Notes: generated by a model from the letters alone, not told the origin. Positions 53,801 to 61,714 are shown, counted from the first letter of the stretch. The stretch: DNA of 64,000 bases from Symbiodinium natans (GCA_905221605.1 CAJNDS010002467.1:228513-292512); one strand, 5' to 3'. A program made the numbers and translations.

Positions 53801-56426
53801 TTTCCAAACCTGCACGTTCTGTCCCCTCGGGCTTCCAACCATCACTTTGCAAGATGCTGTATGCGCTCCGAGCCTCAACGTTCAGGAATGTGTGATCTGC
53901 GATACACTCCATAACCACGTCCATTGGACGACTCAGCAACATCCCAGTGATTTTGCCCACATAGTCATTATCTATTGTTTCATCTTCCAGGAGATTTCGA
54001 TAGATCTTTTCTCCATAGAGCTGCTTCTGCTCAGCCTCCTCTTGTTCCTTAGAGGATGTTTTTGAATCGGCAAACCACTCGCGAGACTGCCGTTCTTCCG
54101 ACTTCCAGTCCCATTGACCGTCGGAACCTTGGTACCATTGACCAGTCTGCCATGAGCCTGTCCACCATGTACCCCAGCCGCTGTCTTTCCATTTGCGCAG
54201 CGTCGAAGAGGAGTCCTCCTCGTCCTCTTCCAAAACCAGAAAGGTGTCCAAGATTATGGTACCGTCATCTTCCACTCGTTTCACTGTTCCATTGACAGTA
54301 TCACCAAATTTGAACTGATGTACATTGTTCCCTTCTGCAGGAACCAATACATTCATATCTCCATGGTCCAAAAAGGCTCCATACCCATTGATGCAGCGCA
54401 CTAGACCAATGATCTCATCTCCCTCTTGATAACAATGTTCCCCAGGTGATTCCAAGGCTCCCGCTCGGGGCACTTTCTTTGCATGCTCTTCAGAAACCAT
54501 CTCTGTATCATCGGCTCCTGGCACATCCTTTATTTCCACCTTTGGGTCACACTGCTCGTCCTGCTCCGACGTGAGTCCCACAAGATCATCCATCTTGTGC
54601 TCCAGGGGCTCAGGACCTTCCTTTTTTCCAGCCAATGGCTTTGCCTCATCCGTTACAGTTCGCTCGGTGTCGACTTCCGGCGAGCTTTCAGATGGCAACA
54701 CTTCTCCCTTCCTGGGAGTGGACCCACCATTGGAGTCCTTTTTCAAACCTTCTGCAGCAGGCAAATTTTCTTCCACTACAGGGCTATTGGATTGGTCATC
54801 CGCGGTAGGCACATTTTCTTCCACCGCAGGCTCCTTTGGCTCCATGGTTTCCAAAAGAGAATCACCACTGTTGCTGACCACAGCTGCCTCATTGGCTCCG
54901 GTGTAGCCTTCGCCATTTCGTTCCTCGCTGCTAACTTCAGGCTGCACCAGTGCGTCCACCTGTGAACCTCCATCGTCAGCTGCTACGGAGACCTGCGCCC
55001 CATTGTTGCAGTCATCCGCGGAACGTGACACCATATGCGCCTCAACCCGTGCTTTTTCTGCACTCCAGGTACTATCTGGCACGTTGACCCGCGCTTCATT
55101 GGCGCTCCAGGCCTCATCTTTCCGATCAACCGTGTCTCCAGCAGTTTCAGAAGTTTCCTTTTTCCCCTGAATGGCAGAATCATTGGCACCAACCGAAGAG
55201 ACCTCCTCAGGCGTAACGCACGACTTTTTCCCTCCGTCATCCAAATCTCCAGGACCATCTTCCTGAACGACAGGTACCACATCCACCACTCGCTCTTCTG
55301 CAGCCGACACAATTCCGATCTCCAAATTGGGCATTTTTTCTTCTGGACCCACCGATTCCACCGCTGCCACACCCTCAGAAAGCGCCTCCATCTCTTCCCG
55401 ATCCAGATGTTGAGCTTCAGCGATGTCTGCTCGGTTTCCAGAAATCCCCTCTTCATCAGGAGAACCCGAGGTCGGGGCGTCACCACCAGCCCTAGGACCG
55501 CTATCCCTGATGGCAGAGGAAAAATCTTTTTCACCTACACTATTTACACTACCCTGGATTGCCTTCGTAGACTCAGGTGTCGGTGTAGTCGATGAAGGAC
55601 CCAGTTCAGTCTCCACTTCCAGCCCATTGCCCGAAGGAGACCCAACCACGTTGTCGCTTTTCACCTTTTCACCTACATCCGGCAGCGTCCACTTGCTTTC
55701 CTGCGTATCCAGGCAGTAGTAATATTGTCTCCCATCTTCGTGGAAGTGCCATTCCCACGTTGTCCCATCGCACGCTTTGATCAGATGCTCATCCTTCCGA
55801 AAACCATCCCTTTCAGAGACTTGATGCATCTCATCCTCTTCTTCTGACAACTGGCGCAACCTTTCAGCCTCCATCTGTAAGATCTCCTCTTCCCCCATGG
55901 CGTATTCAGCAGTTGGTGCAACTTCAAAGCTGTCCGCACCCTTCTGTTCGTAACCGCTTCCACCACCCAGGGAACTCGCCGAGGGATCCCCTTTAATCTT
56001 GTTCAGAGGCCTCCTGGCAGCTTGCAGCACTTCTCCACTCAGATTGGTCTGAGACCCTTGGTCTACCATTCGGCCCGAAGTCGAAGTAGACGGCTGATAC
56101 CCATGTTTGTGCAACACGCGTAAAACAGTCACCTCCATTTCACGGTCTATACCACCAGTCGCGTCCCAGCTCCTTTTTTCACCAGGCTTTGGCGATACAG
56201 AAACAGCACGTCCTTCAGCTTCAGCATTGCTAACCATATCCACATTGGGATTTATACCCACATTGGAGTATTCTGCAACCAAGGCTTCTTCCAGATGTTC
56301 TTCAGCGCCAGGCATCACCTCTTCCAGCACCGTCCTTTCACCCAGAGACTCAGCTGCACCATTTCCAGCTCCACCATTCTGTCCACCATCCGAGGAAGGC
56401 TGGAGCCATCGTTTGGGAGAAGGCAT
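50817..56426 (-). CDS. Retroelement ORF1: WW + S1-like + triple CCCH gag-like protein
   Basis: The frame opens at 56459 just after a TAA. The first ATG (MPSPKRWLQPSSDGG) is at 56426, giving about 1869 residues, to a TAG at 50817-50819. Numbering from 56459: a WW domain at about 233-260 (WEWHFHEDGRQYYYCLD, then SKWTLP), a long acidic low-complexity region, an S1-like RNA-binding fold at about 675-740 (GLVRCINGYGAFLDHGDMNV), and CCCH fingers at about 985-1005, 1078-1098 and 1128-1150 (CRNGDGCSYEH, CKYGTACRYLH, CRVRFGCKYSH). A helical segment at about 1252-1310 could be SAM-like, then basic patches. WW domains bind proline-rich ligands. S1 and CCCH modules bind RNA. Together they suggest a large gag-like RNA-packaging protein (inference). 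No protease, integrase or polymerase motif is present. The frame is fully intact. Confidence 0.85.
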   Translation of the reverse strand: MPSPKRWLQPSSDGGQNGGAGNGAAESLGERTVLEEVMPGAEEHLEEALVAEYSNVGINPNVDMVSNAEAEGRAVSVSPKPGEKRSWDATGGIDREMEVTVLRVLHKHGYQPSTSTSGRMVDQGSQTNLSGEVLQAARRPLNKIKGDPSASSLGGGSGYEQKGADSFEVAPTAEYAMGEEEILQMEAERLRQLSEEEDEMHQVSERDGFRKDEHLIKACDGTTWEWHFHEDGRQYYYCLDTQESKWTLPDVGEKVKSDNVVGSPSGNGLEVETELGPSSTTPTPESTKAIQGSVNSVGEKDFSSAIRDSGPRAGGDAPTSGSPDEEGISGNRADIAEAQHLDREEMEALSEGVAAVESVGPEEKMPNLEIGIVSAAEERVVDVVPVVQEDGPGDLDDGGKKSCVTPEEVSSVGANDSAIQGKKETSETAGDTVDRKDEAWSANEARVNVPDSTWSAEKARVEAHMVSRSADDCNNGAQVSVAADDGGSQVDALVQPEVSSEERNGEGYTGANEAAVVSNSGDSLLETMEPKEPAVEENVPTADDQSNSPVVEENLPAAEGLKKDSNGGSTPRKGEVLPSESSPEVDTERTVTDEAKPLAGKKEGPEPLEHKMDDLVGLTSEQDEQCDPKVEIKDVPGADDTEMVSEEHAKKVPRAGALESPGEHCYQEGDEIIGLVRCINGYGAFLDHGDMNVLVPAEGNNVHQFKFGDTVNGTVKRVEDDGTIILDTFLVLEEDEEDSSSTLRKWKDSGWGTWWTGSWQTGQWYQGSDGQWDWKSEERQSREWFADSKTSSKEQEEAEQKQLYGEKIYRNLLEDETIDNDYVGKITGMLLSRPMDVVMECIADHTFLNVEARSAYSILQSDGWKPEGTERAGLEKTITFSRKQYHNALYELARKKRRFSGPVVGETVAMLLSKGKDELWNELWLDTKRFLQELDGAIEEMSKRENRPMEAYMDPDQYKKAHMTPKTVSPGHSKLCRFSNQGRCRNGDGCSYEHRRYGEGWPEGEPTEPRNSQKTGDEDGDIGGPPTDEGAVDEVQQEREDSAFRAQYNYGKGTSKGEPTLGETKKRLCLYYNQGGCKYGTACRYLHDDDMALEGTWEPGKSWDNASRKALRDAGFHHCCFDYYLKGRCRVRFGCKYSHEEMSEDRLAQLKHLVNVANHVSFQRGRGLEIPDRNAFQPPVSGGAESSSSSAPKALQMTNVSQKEGEKGNLDEAEDDEQKNSVAESTGTRLQNPEEPIENWMARNEHLWVYTPHVSEVMITLGVTNVSDLQEFIFVEDLVDKGINKVTACKILQLVGGVRYRPGGPEKAVPSDASVRVQQSSGSKEAGREAVRTLTQMREAEGSGAKTMPRGSYRELFDKVRYRDAWTLAQRSPLCVQKLQLVGVGMPPVNPPTKKYRSRSNPVKRGRPLLDKKQVRQVPRSRSQRRAQPAEVVEKPKPLELKPRGGLSYRFSRAWADVVDDDDQAEALVSYAASSSDSSEEETNAVQRMREIFLQERDSQRTAIRGNVPMGGSSGPNDGQKKSVHLGEERDKASRGETRQEVTSQVFSLPQPSRRTEQSQKRARDGSVIVGSLAVGSTDEVLPGQGVAGQVNVSEGAQVLPGQEVAGQETALEGAVQIPGEETDQNEGEGGSNELRGDGAKTLDVRPVKNVPQQLLVKGLLNRIYWKVAVGKLPVGHKDYQKGSNKMDRNLVISMSSEGASEQDLNLALEDDADQRMDDGALVVMAYDPGTLIQSATTIWVMRRGLADRAIWPAIATAAQRICAEMVQVDELNAQLNTGRLLFERRDQGHYGDLHHSFHEDPCLPVVGNYPLSVMGALLSPGLEKEFRNTEKFGTAMEAIAYDWSRSPGMEVHVELMARVANLVAPFLT

Positions 56427-56694
56427 TGCTTCTTGATCCCAAAAACCTTGAAAGAACACTTAACCGCAGGGAACCTAATTTGGGCTCATAACCTACGGGG
56501 GGACAACCAAGGAAGGAAATCAACTCCCCTAATCGCCCTGAACCTATATTCCCCAGATCGAACCAAGAAACAAACAAGAACACGGATAAGAGCAACCCAG
56601 GGGGGAAGGAAAGGGGGAAGGAATCCACACCCTTACCAAACCCTAAAAACCCAGGCACTACTTTTTGAACTTGTGGCTTTCTGTTCAAGCCCAT
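56350..56694 (-). CDS. Upstream ORF starting in 5' LTR
   Basis: On the - strand an ATG (MGLNRKPQVQKVV) lies directly after the spliced-leader-like motif, and a 114-codon frame runs through the LTR end and past the ORF1 start in another frame. It includes a hydrophobic stretch (PPGLLLSVFLFVSWFDLG). It may be chance or a regulatory uORF. No known domain. Confidence 0.3.
   Translation of the reverse strand: MGLNRKPQVQKVVPGFLGFGKGVDSFPLSFPPGLLLSVFLFVSWFDLGNIGSGRLGELISFLGCPPVGYEPKLGSLRLSVLSRFLGSRSNAFSQTMAPAFLGWWTEWWSWKWCS
56480..56493 (-). promoter_or_regulatory. Primer-binding site matching a tRNA-Met anticodon arm
   Basis: Immediately after the 5' LTR the - strand reads GGTTATGAGCCCAA. Its complement, TTGGGCTCATAACC, has the form stem TTGGG, loop CTCATAA (anticodon CAT), stem CC. 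This is how Drosophila copia is primed (internal half-tRNA-Met), unlike the usual TGG-type sites that pair with a tRNA 3' end. Confidence 0.65.
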
Positions 56695-56780
56695 CTTGAG
56701 CCAAACATGATTTCCGGGTTCATTAACCCTTCCAACTCTCAACACTAACTCTTTTCTACAATACCAGTTGCAGCTCCGCA
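56494..56780 (-). repeat. 5' LTR (287 bp)
   Basis: Identical to 47914-48200. The flank at 56781-56785 is TAGGG, matching 47909-47913. The spliced-leader-like motif here is at 56695-56709. Confidence 0.95.
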
Positions 56781-56894
56781 TAGGGTTTAGGGGTTTATGT
56801 GGGAAAAACCCTAAGCCCTAACCCTCAACCTTAAGCTCTAACCCCTAGACAGTGATTGATGGAGATAGAGGTGCAGATTAAGAGACACACACAT

Positions 56895-56995
56895 ACATAT
56901 ATATATATATATACTTATTTATTTATTTATTTGTTTATTTATTTATTTATTATTTATTTATTCATTTATCTGTTTATGAGTTTATTTATTTATAT
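56895..56995 (+). repeat. (TTTA)n microsatellite
   Basis: (TA)n at about 56897-56912 leads into an imperfect TTTA/ATTT tetranucleotide run with TTTG, TTCA and TCTG variants. Confidence 0.9.
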
Positions 56996-57140
56996 GTATA
57001 CATAAATACATTTTCATATGTGTGTGTGAACGGTATGGTCAGAGAAGCTGGCTCGAGAAGAATCGCCGAACCGCTGCAAGGCACTTGACTCCTTCTTGGT
57101 GGCGGGCGATGCCGGTGCGGGACTCGGGGGTTTAGGGTTA

Positions 57141-57362
57141 GGCTTCAGGCTTCAGGCTTCAGGCTTTTGGCTTTTGGCTTTTGGCTTTTGGCTTTAGGCT
57201 TTAGGCTTTAGGCTTTATTAGGCTTTATTAGGCTTTAGGCTTTAGGCTTTAGGCTTTTGGCTTTTGGCTTTTGGCTTTTGGCTTTAGGCTTTAGGCTTTA
57301 GGCTTTAGGCTTTAGGCTTTAGGCTTTAGGCTTTAGGCTTTATTAGGCTTTAGGCTTTAGGG
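57141..57362 (+). repeat. TTTAGGC/TTTTGGC variant heptamer array
   Basis: About 30 heptamers, none TTTAGGG. It is laid out as a TTCAGGC block, a TTTTGGC block, a TTTAGGC block with three TTATTAGGC units, then a second TTTTGGC block and a second TTTAGGC block. The palindromic or duplicated layout implies block duplication. Confidence 0.95.
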
Positions 57363-57424
57363 GAAGCTACGAACCCCAAGCCCCAAACCCGAAACCCCAA
57401 ATACCCTATCACAATAAGATAGGG

Positions 57425-57520
57425 CCCTTAGTAATTGGAATAGGCTTTTGGGGGGCACTATAGTCTACTTGTATAGGGACCTTAAGGGAATTCACTAGTA
57501 ACTACTCCGACCCCTATATC
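57425..57520 (+). repeat. Dispersed repeat family F2, copy 4
   Basis: It contains GGAATAGGCTTTTGGGGGG, CACTATAGTCTA, TATAGGGACCTTAAGGGAAT and TAACTACTCCGACCCCTATA, in the F2 order. Confidence 0.65.
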
Positions 57521-58052
57521 ATGCCTACCGGGCTGCCAAGATCATGAGAGGAGGGCCACCCTAAACCCTAAACCCTGAACCTTAAACCCTAAACCCTAAA
57601 CCCTAAACCCTAAACCCTAAAACCCTGAACCCTAAGACCCTAAACCCCAACACTCTAAGCTCGTAACCCTTAACCCCAAATGAGCCGAGGGCTTGGGCTT
57701 CGAGAGCTTCTCAGAAGGGGCGACGAATTGGGGGGTTTAGGGTTTAGGGTTTAGGGTTTAGGGTTTAGGATTTAGGGCTTCGACTGTCGGGGCTTAGCGG
57801 ATCCTAAAGCCCTGAACCCTCAAGCCCTAAACTCTAACACCCCTAAACCCCTATAAAGCCCTCGACCCAAGCCCCAATGCCCTACAGCCTAAAGCCCTCC
57901 CCAACTTTTTCATATCCTCCCAAGCCTTTCAAGGTTTAGGGTTGTAGCTGGTCAGCGCCCTGTTTTAGGGCACATAGTATATCCCTACTTCTAACTGCCC
58001 CCTGAACCCTCAAGCAGGCTTAGGGCCCCCGTTTGAGGTTACTCTGGGTGCT

Positions 58053-58130
58053 AGCCCTAAACCCTAAACCCTAAACCCTAAACCCTAAACCCTAAACCCT
58101 AAACCCTAAACCCTAAACCCTAAACCCTAC
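58053..58130 (-). repeat. Perfect CCCTAAA array
   Basis: About eleven uninterrupted copies. Confidence 0.95.
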
Positions 58131-58157
58131 TTCTGACTGCCCATGAACCTCGAAGCA

Positions 58158-58237
58158 GGTGAGACAGACAATCAGAGCTCTGCGAGCCCGTCTGAGACCG
58201 CGCTCAAGCGGCTCTCGCAGGACGGCACCTGCTGCCG
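58158..58237 (+). CDS. Exon-like island
   Basis: It reads GETDNQSSASPSETALKRLS and then QDGTCC. It ends TGCCG|GTTTAGGG, with the donor supplied by the repeat. A second scrap at about 58536-58590 reads DVKKQLQVMLEVLVSF after GCGCAG. Confidence 0.35.
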
Positions 58238-58384
58238 GTTTAGGGTTTAGGGTTTATGGCTAGGACCCAGAGTAGGCCCTCATTCCCTTTATGAAGGCTT
58301 AGGTTCCCTTAAACCCCCTTCAAGCCAAAAAGGGTACACCCTTTTGATTCCTAGGTTGCTCTTGTCCATTAAACCCTAGACCCT

Positions 58385-58403
58385 AAACCCTAAACCCCAA
58401 ACC

Positions 58404-58456
<53 letters not shown>

Positions 58457-58515
58457 ACCCTAAACCCTAAACCCTAAACCCTAAACCCTAAACCCTAAAC
58501 CCTAAACCCTAAACC
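58385..58515 (-). repeat. CCCTCAA then CCCTAAA arrays
   Basis: About eight CCCTCAA units followed by about nine CCCTAAA units, each block uniform. Confidence 0.95.
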
Positions 58516-59017
58516 CCAAAGCAAAGTGCGTGCACAGCGCAGGACGTCAAGAAGCAGCTGCAGGTCATGCTGGAGGTCCTGGTGTCTTTTGCTTGGTGGG
58601 TTTAGGGTTTAGGGTTCAGGGTTTAGGGTTTAGGGTCTAGGGTTTAGGGTTTAGAGTTTAGGGTTTTAGGGCTTTTGGGTTTCGGGTTGAGGGTTTCGGG
58701 CGTTGAGGGGGTTGAGGGCGTTTGGGGCGTTTAGGTTTAGGGTTTATGGTTTGAGCCCGTTTATGGTTTGGGGGGGTTTAGGCTCTAGGGGTTCAAGGTT
58801 GGGAGTTTAGGGGTTTAAGGGTGTTAAGGGGGTTTAGGGGGTTTCGGGGATTTCGGGGGGTTGGGAGGGAAAGTGCGGGCCCATCCCCAGAAAACAACCT
58901 TGCTCGTTCAATGAGTTTCACATATAGAGAGGTATTGAGCGGCTTGGGGTTTGGAGTTTCTGGCCTTTGGTTAGGAAGATATCTGGGCCTGCCACCCCTG
59001 GAATTATGGGGGGGGGG

Positions 59018-59117
59018 GGGAGAGGAGAGAGAGAGAGAGAGAGCAGAGAGAGAGAGAGGAGAGAGTAGAGAGAGAGAGAGAGAGAGAGAGAAGAGAGAGA
59101 GCGAGAGAGAGAGAGAG

Positions 59118-59172
<55 letters not shown>
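59018..59172 (+). repeat. (GA)n microsatellite
   Basis: About 150 bp of GA with occasional CA, GG and TA interruptions, after a G run at 59008-59020. Confidence 0.95.
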
Positions 59173-59175
<3 letters not shown>

Positions 59176-59221
59176 CTGAGCATCCCTAAACCCTAAACCC
59201 TAAACCCTAAACCCTACAGCT

Positions 59222-59281
59222 TCTTCCGGCTCCGTCATGTCGAAGGTCCTCCTTGACCTTGAGAAGTCCAGCCAGCATGCA
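59222..59281 (+). CDS. Exon-like island
   Basis: After CAG|C it reads SSGSVMSKVLLDLEKSSQHA before a TGCAG|GC site. It lies between CCCTAAA and TTTAGGG blocks. Short. Confidence 0.3.
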
Positions 59282-59336
59282 GGCTCGGGTTTCAGGTTTG
59301 GGGTTTAGGGTTTAGGGTTTAGCGTTTAGGGTTAGG

Positions 59337-59424
59337 GCTTAGGGTTTAGGGTTTAGGGTTTAGGGTTTAGGGTTTAGGGTTTAGGGTTTAGGGTTTAGGG
59401 TTTAGGGTTTAGGGTTTAGGGTAA
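59337..59424 (+). repeat. Perfect TTTAGGG array
   Basis: About twelve uninterrupted copies. Confidence 0.95.
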
Positions 59425-60495
59425 GTTTAGGTCCTTCAGGTGGTTGGGCTTGTCGGATTTCAGTGTTGGTTTTAAGGGAGGTCTGCTATCGAAGAGCCGC
59501 AGTAATGCAGGTGCTCCAAGGGATCGTAGGCGAAGGGCGCTTTGAGGATGTGTTGCGATTTTCTCGGTTTGTTTGGGAGAAGAAACCCTAAACCCTAAAC
59601 CCTAAACCCCAAACCCCAAACCCTAAACCCTAAATCCTATTAGGTTGCAGGGTCATTCTGACTGATCTCGGTCCGCTTACGCCTGAGAAGCAAAGCTGCC
59701 TTGAGCCCGAAACCGAATGAAACCCTAAACCCACCACCCTTGACCCTAAACCCTAGACCCTAAACCCTGACCCCAGGCCCGTCGGTCAAGGGTGCAGGGG
59801 TCAAGGAGGTGAAGTCAGGGTGAAGTAGAGCCATTACTTGGAGGTTCATGGTCCTTATCAACCAGTTATAACTGTACTCATAACCCGCTTATAAGCCCCT
59901 TAAGTGCCCTAATATGGTGATAAGTACAGTTGTAGGTACAGTTATCATTGGTTAGCAAGTACCATGAACTGCCAAGTAGGGTCTTGAGAATGCATGTGCA
60001 GAAGCTTGGGTTCAGACTTCAGGACGATCGGCAAGTCCCTTTGAAAACCCCTGAGCCCCTGAACCATCTCCAGGATAGCTAAACCCTGAACCCTAAACCC
60101 TAAACCCTGTCAACCCTGTCAACCCTAAACCCTAAACCCTAAACCCTAAACCCTATCAACCCTAAACCCGGTCAACCCTAAAAGCATGCAGCGCCAGGGG
60201 GGATGCAGAACGTGCCCGTCGTCAAATCCTGGCTGAACCAGGCGCTTGGCACCCAAAATGCTCGTTAAGACCCAAAACCCTAAACCCTAAACCCTAGACC
60301 CTGGACCCTAGACCCTAGATGGGCCTAGACCCGAGACCCTAGACCCTAAGCCCAAGCTTACCCCATTAAGGCCTGTGGACCCTTAGGGCCATTATAGGGG
60401 TTTAGGGTTGAGGGTCCCTAAACCCTAAACCCTGAACCCTAAACCCTAAACCCTAAACCCTAAACCCTAAACCCTAAACCTCAAACCCTGCTTAG

Positions 60496-60604
60496 CCTAA
60501 GGGTCCATGTACCTAAATAGGGACGACTTGGGCCTTAAAGTACTTTCTATACAAGGACTTTGGGGCCCCAGTAGACAATAATTAGGTACACGGACCCTTT
60601 CGGG
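60496..60604 (-). mobile_element. MITE-like foldback element F1, copy 2
   Basis: Reverse-complement copy of 27191-27298. Inverted ends CCTAAGGGTCCATGTACC and GGTACACGGACCCTTTCG. The two copies match throughout with scattered substitutions and few indels. Confidence 0.7.
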
Positions 60605-60901
60605 CTTCAAGGGCTTGAGGTCTTTGAGGTTGGAAGATGTTGAGGGGCCTCATGGGTTTGAGGGAATGAAGGGCTTTCACTTAAGGGTTTTGAGGTGTCA
60701 CAGTTTTACCCTAAACCCTAAACCCTAAACCCTAAACCCTAAACCCTAAACCCTAAACCCTAAACCCTAAACCCTAAACGATCCTTGGGGTTCAGAAGGG
60801 GTCAGACTCCGGCTTTGAGGGGTTCTTAGGGCTTACCGTGAGCCGCCCCCCTAAACCGTAGAAAGTCCTCAGCCCTACCACCCCTAAACCGGAGAGCGCA
60901 G

Positions 60902-61004
60902 GGTTTAGGGTTTAGGGTTTAGGGTTTAGGGTTTAGGGTTTAGGGTTTAGGGTTTAGGGTTTAGGGTTTAGGGTTTAGGGTTTAGGGTTTAGGGTTTAGG
61001 GTAT
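60902..61004 (+). repeat. Perfect TTTAGGG array
   Basis: About 14 uninterrupted copies. Confidence 0.95.
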
Positions 61005-61199
61005 AAAGCCAAAGAAAACCTCAGAAATCCTTATGCCCTGTGCACTCTCAGCCATTCTGCTTGGAGGATGTTGTATGATTTACAGCCAAAGCTCTCCAAA
61101 GCACGAACAGAAGAAACCCCGTAGGCCCTATAAACCCTGAAAGCAAGCCATCTAAAAACCCTCCACCCGGAGTCCTGTGAGCCCCTAAACCTTAACCTC

Positions 61200-61570
61200 T
61201 AAACCCTCAACCCTAAACCCTAAACCCCAAACCCTAAACCCTAAACCCTAAACCTAAACCCTAAACCCTAAACCCTAAACCCTAAACCCTAAACCCTAAA
61301 CCCTAAACCCTAAACCCTAAACCCTAACACCTAAACCCTAAACCCTAAACCCTAAACCCTAAACCCTAAACCCTAAACCCTAAACCCTAAACCCTAAACC
61401 CTAAACCCTAAACCCTAAACCGTTTCCTAAACCCGTGCAGTTTTACCCTGAACCCTGAAACCTAAACCCTAAACCCTAATAAACCCTAAACCCTAAAACC
61501 TAAGCCCTAAGCCCTAAGCCCTAAGCCCTAAGCCCTAAGCCCTAAGCCCTAAACCCTAAACCCTAACCCT
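61200..61570 (-). repeat. Largest telomere-like tract: CCCTAAA then CCCTAAG
   Basis: Almost 170 bp of near-perfect CCCTAAA (61248-61422), then a 20-bp phrase containing CCGTTTCCTAAACCCGTGCAG, which occurs again at 61583-61603. A CCCTAAG block (61501-61547) lies in between. Part of the array has therefore been duplicated with its exon acceptor. Confidence 0.9.
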
Positions 61571-61603
61571 AAACCCTGAACCGTTTCCTAAACCCGTGCA
61601 GTT

Positions 61604-61675
61604 TTTGGCGATCGACCTCCCGAAGCGACTAGTGACGCACCTGGGCCAGCTTGAGTTCGAGGCGGCTGGGGGGGC
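61604..61675 (+). CDS. Exon-like island
   Basis: It follows CCCGTGCAG and reads FLAIDLPKRLVTHLGQLEFE and then AAGG, between CCCTAAA and TTTAGGG tracts. Good hydrophobic/charged balance. Family unknown. The acceptor phrase is duplicated upstream at 61421-61443 without the exon. Confidence 0.4.
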
Positions 61676-61714
61676 CAGCCGGGCTAGGGTTTAGGGTTTT
61701 AGGGTTTAGGGTTT

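Larger units (their letters stand above)
47914..56780 (-). mobile_element. Complete, young LTR retroelement without pol (non-autonomous)
   Basis: This 8867-bp element reads right to left. Order along the - strand: 5' LTR (56780-56494), primer-binding site (56493-56480), ORF1 (from 56426), ORF2 (to 48572), polypurine tract (48208-48201), 3' LTR (48200-47914). The LTRs are identical over all 287 bp, so insertion is very recent. TAGGG flanks both sides as a 5-bp target duplication. The LTR begins TG and ends TA. Neither ORF shows aspartic protease, integrase, reverse transcriptase (no YxDD) or RNase H. The half-tRNA-type primer site points to a Ty1/copia-like partner supplying the enzymes (inference). 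Frames on the opposite strand across 49.3-56.4 kb are shadows of the ORFs. Confidence 0.9.

Noticed and set aside
49339-56436. Many + strand frames across the retroelement
   Set aside because: They are shadows of the two long intact - strand ORFs. Composition is biased and no domain is visible.
58821-59189. 122-residue frame ending in Arg/Glu repeats
   Set aside because: The right half is the GA microsatellite and the left half is TTTAGGG-derived. No independent coding signal.
59695-59720. Reverse spliced-leader-like word (CTTGAGCC) at 59.7 kb, also near 9785
   Set aside because: Only 8 nt match and the context is CCGAAACC-type repeat.
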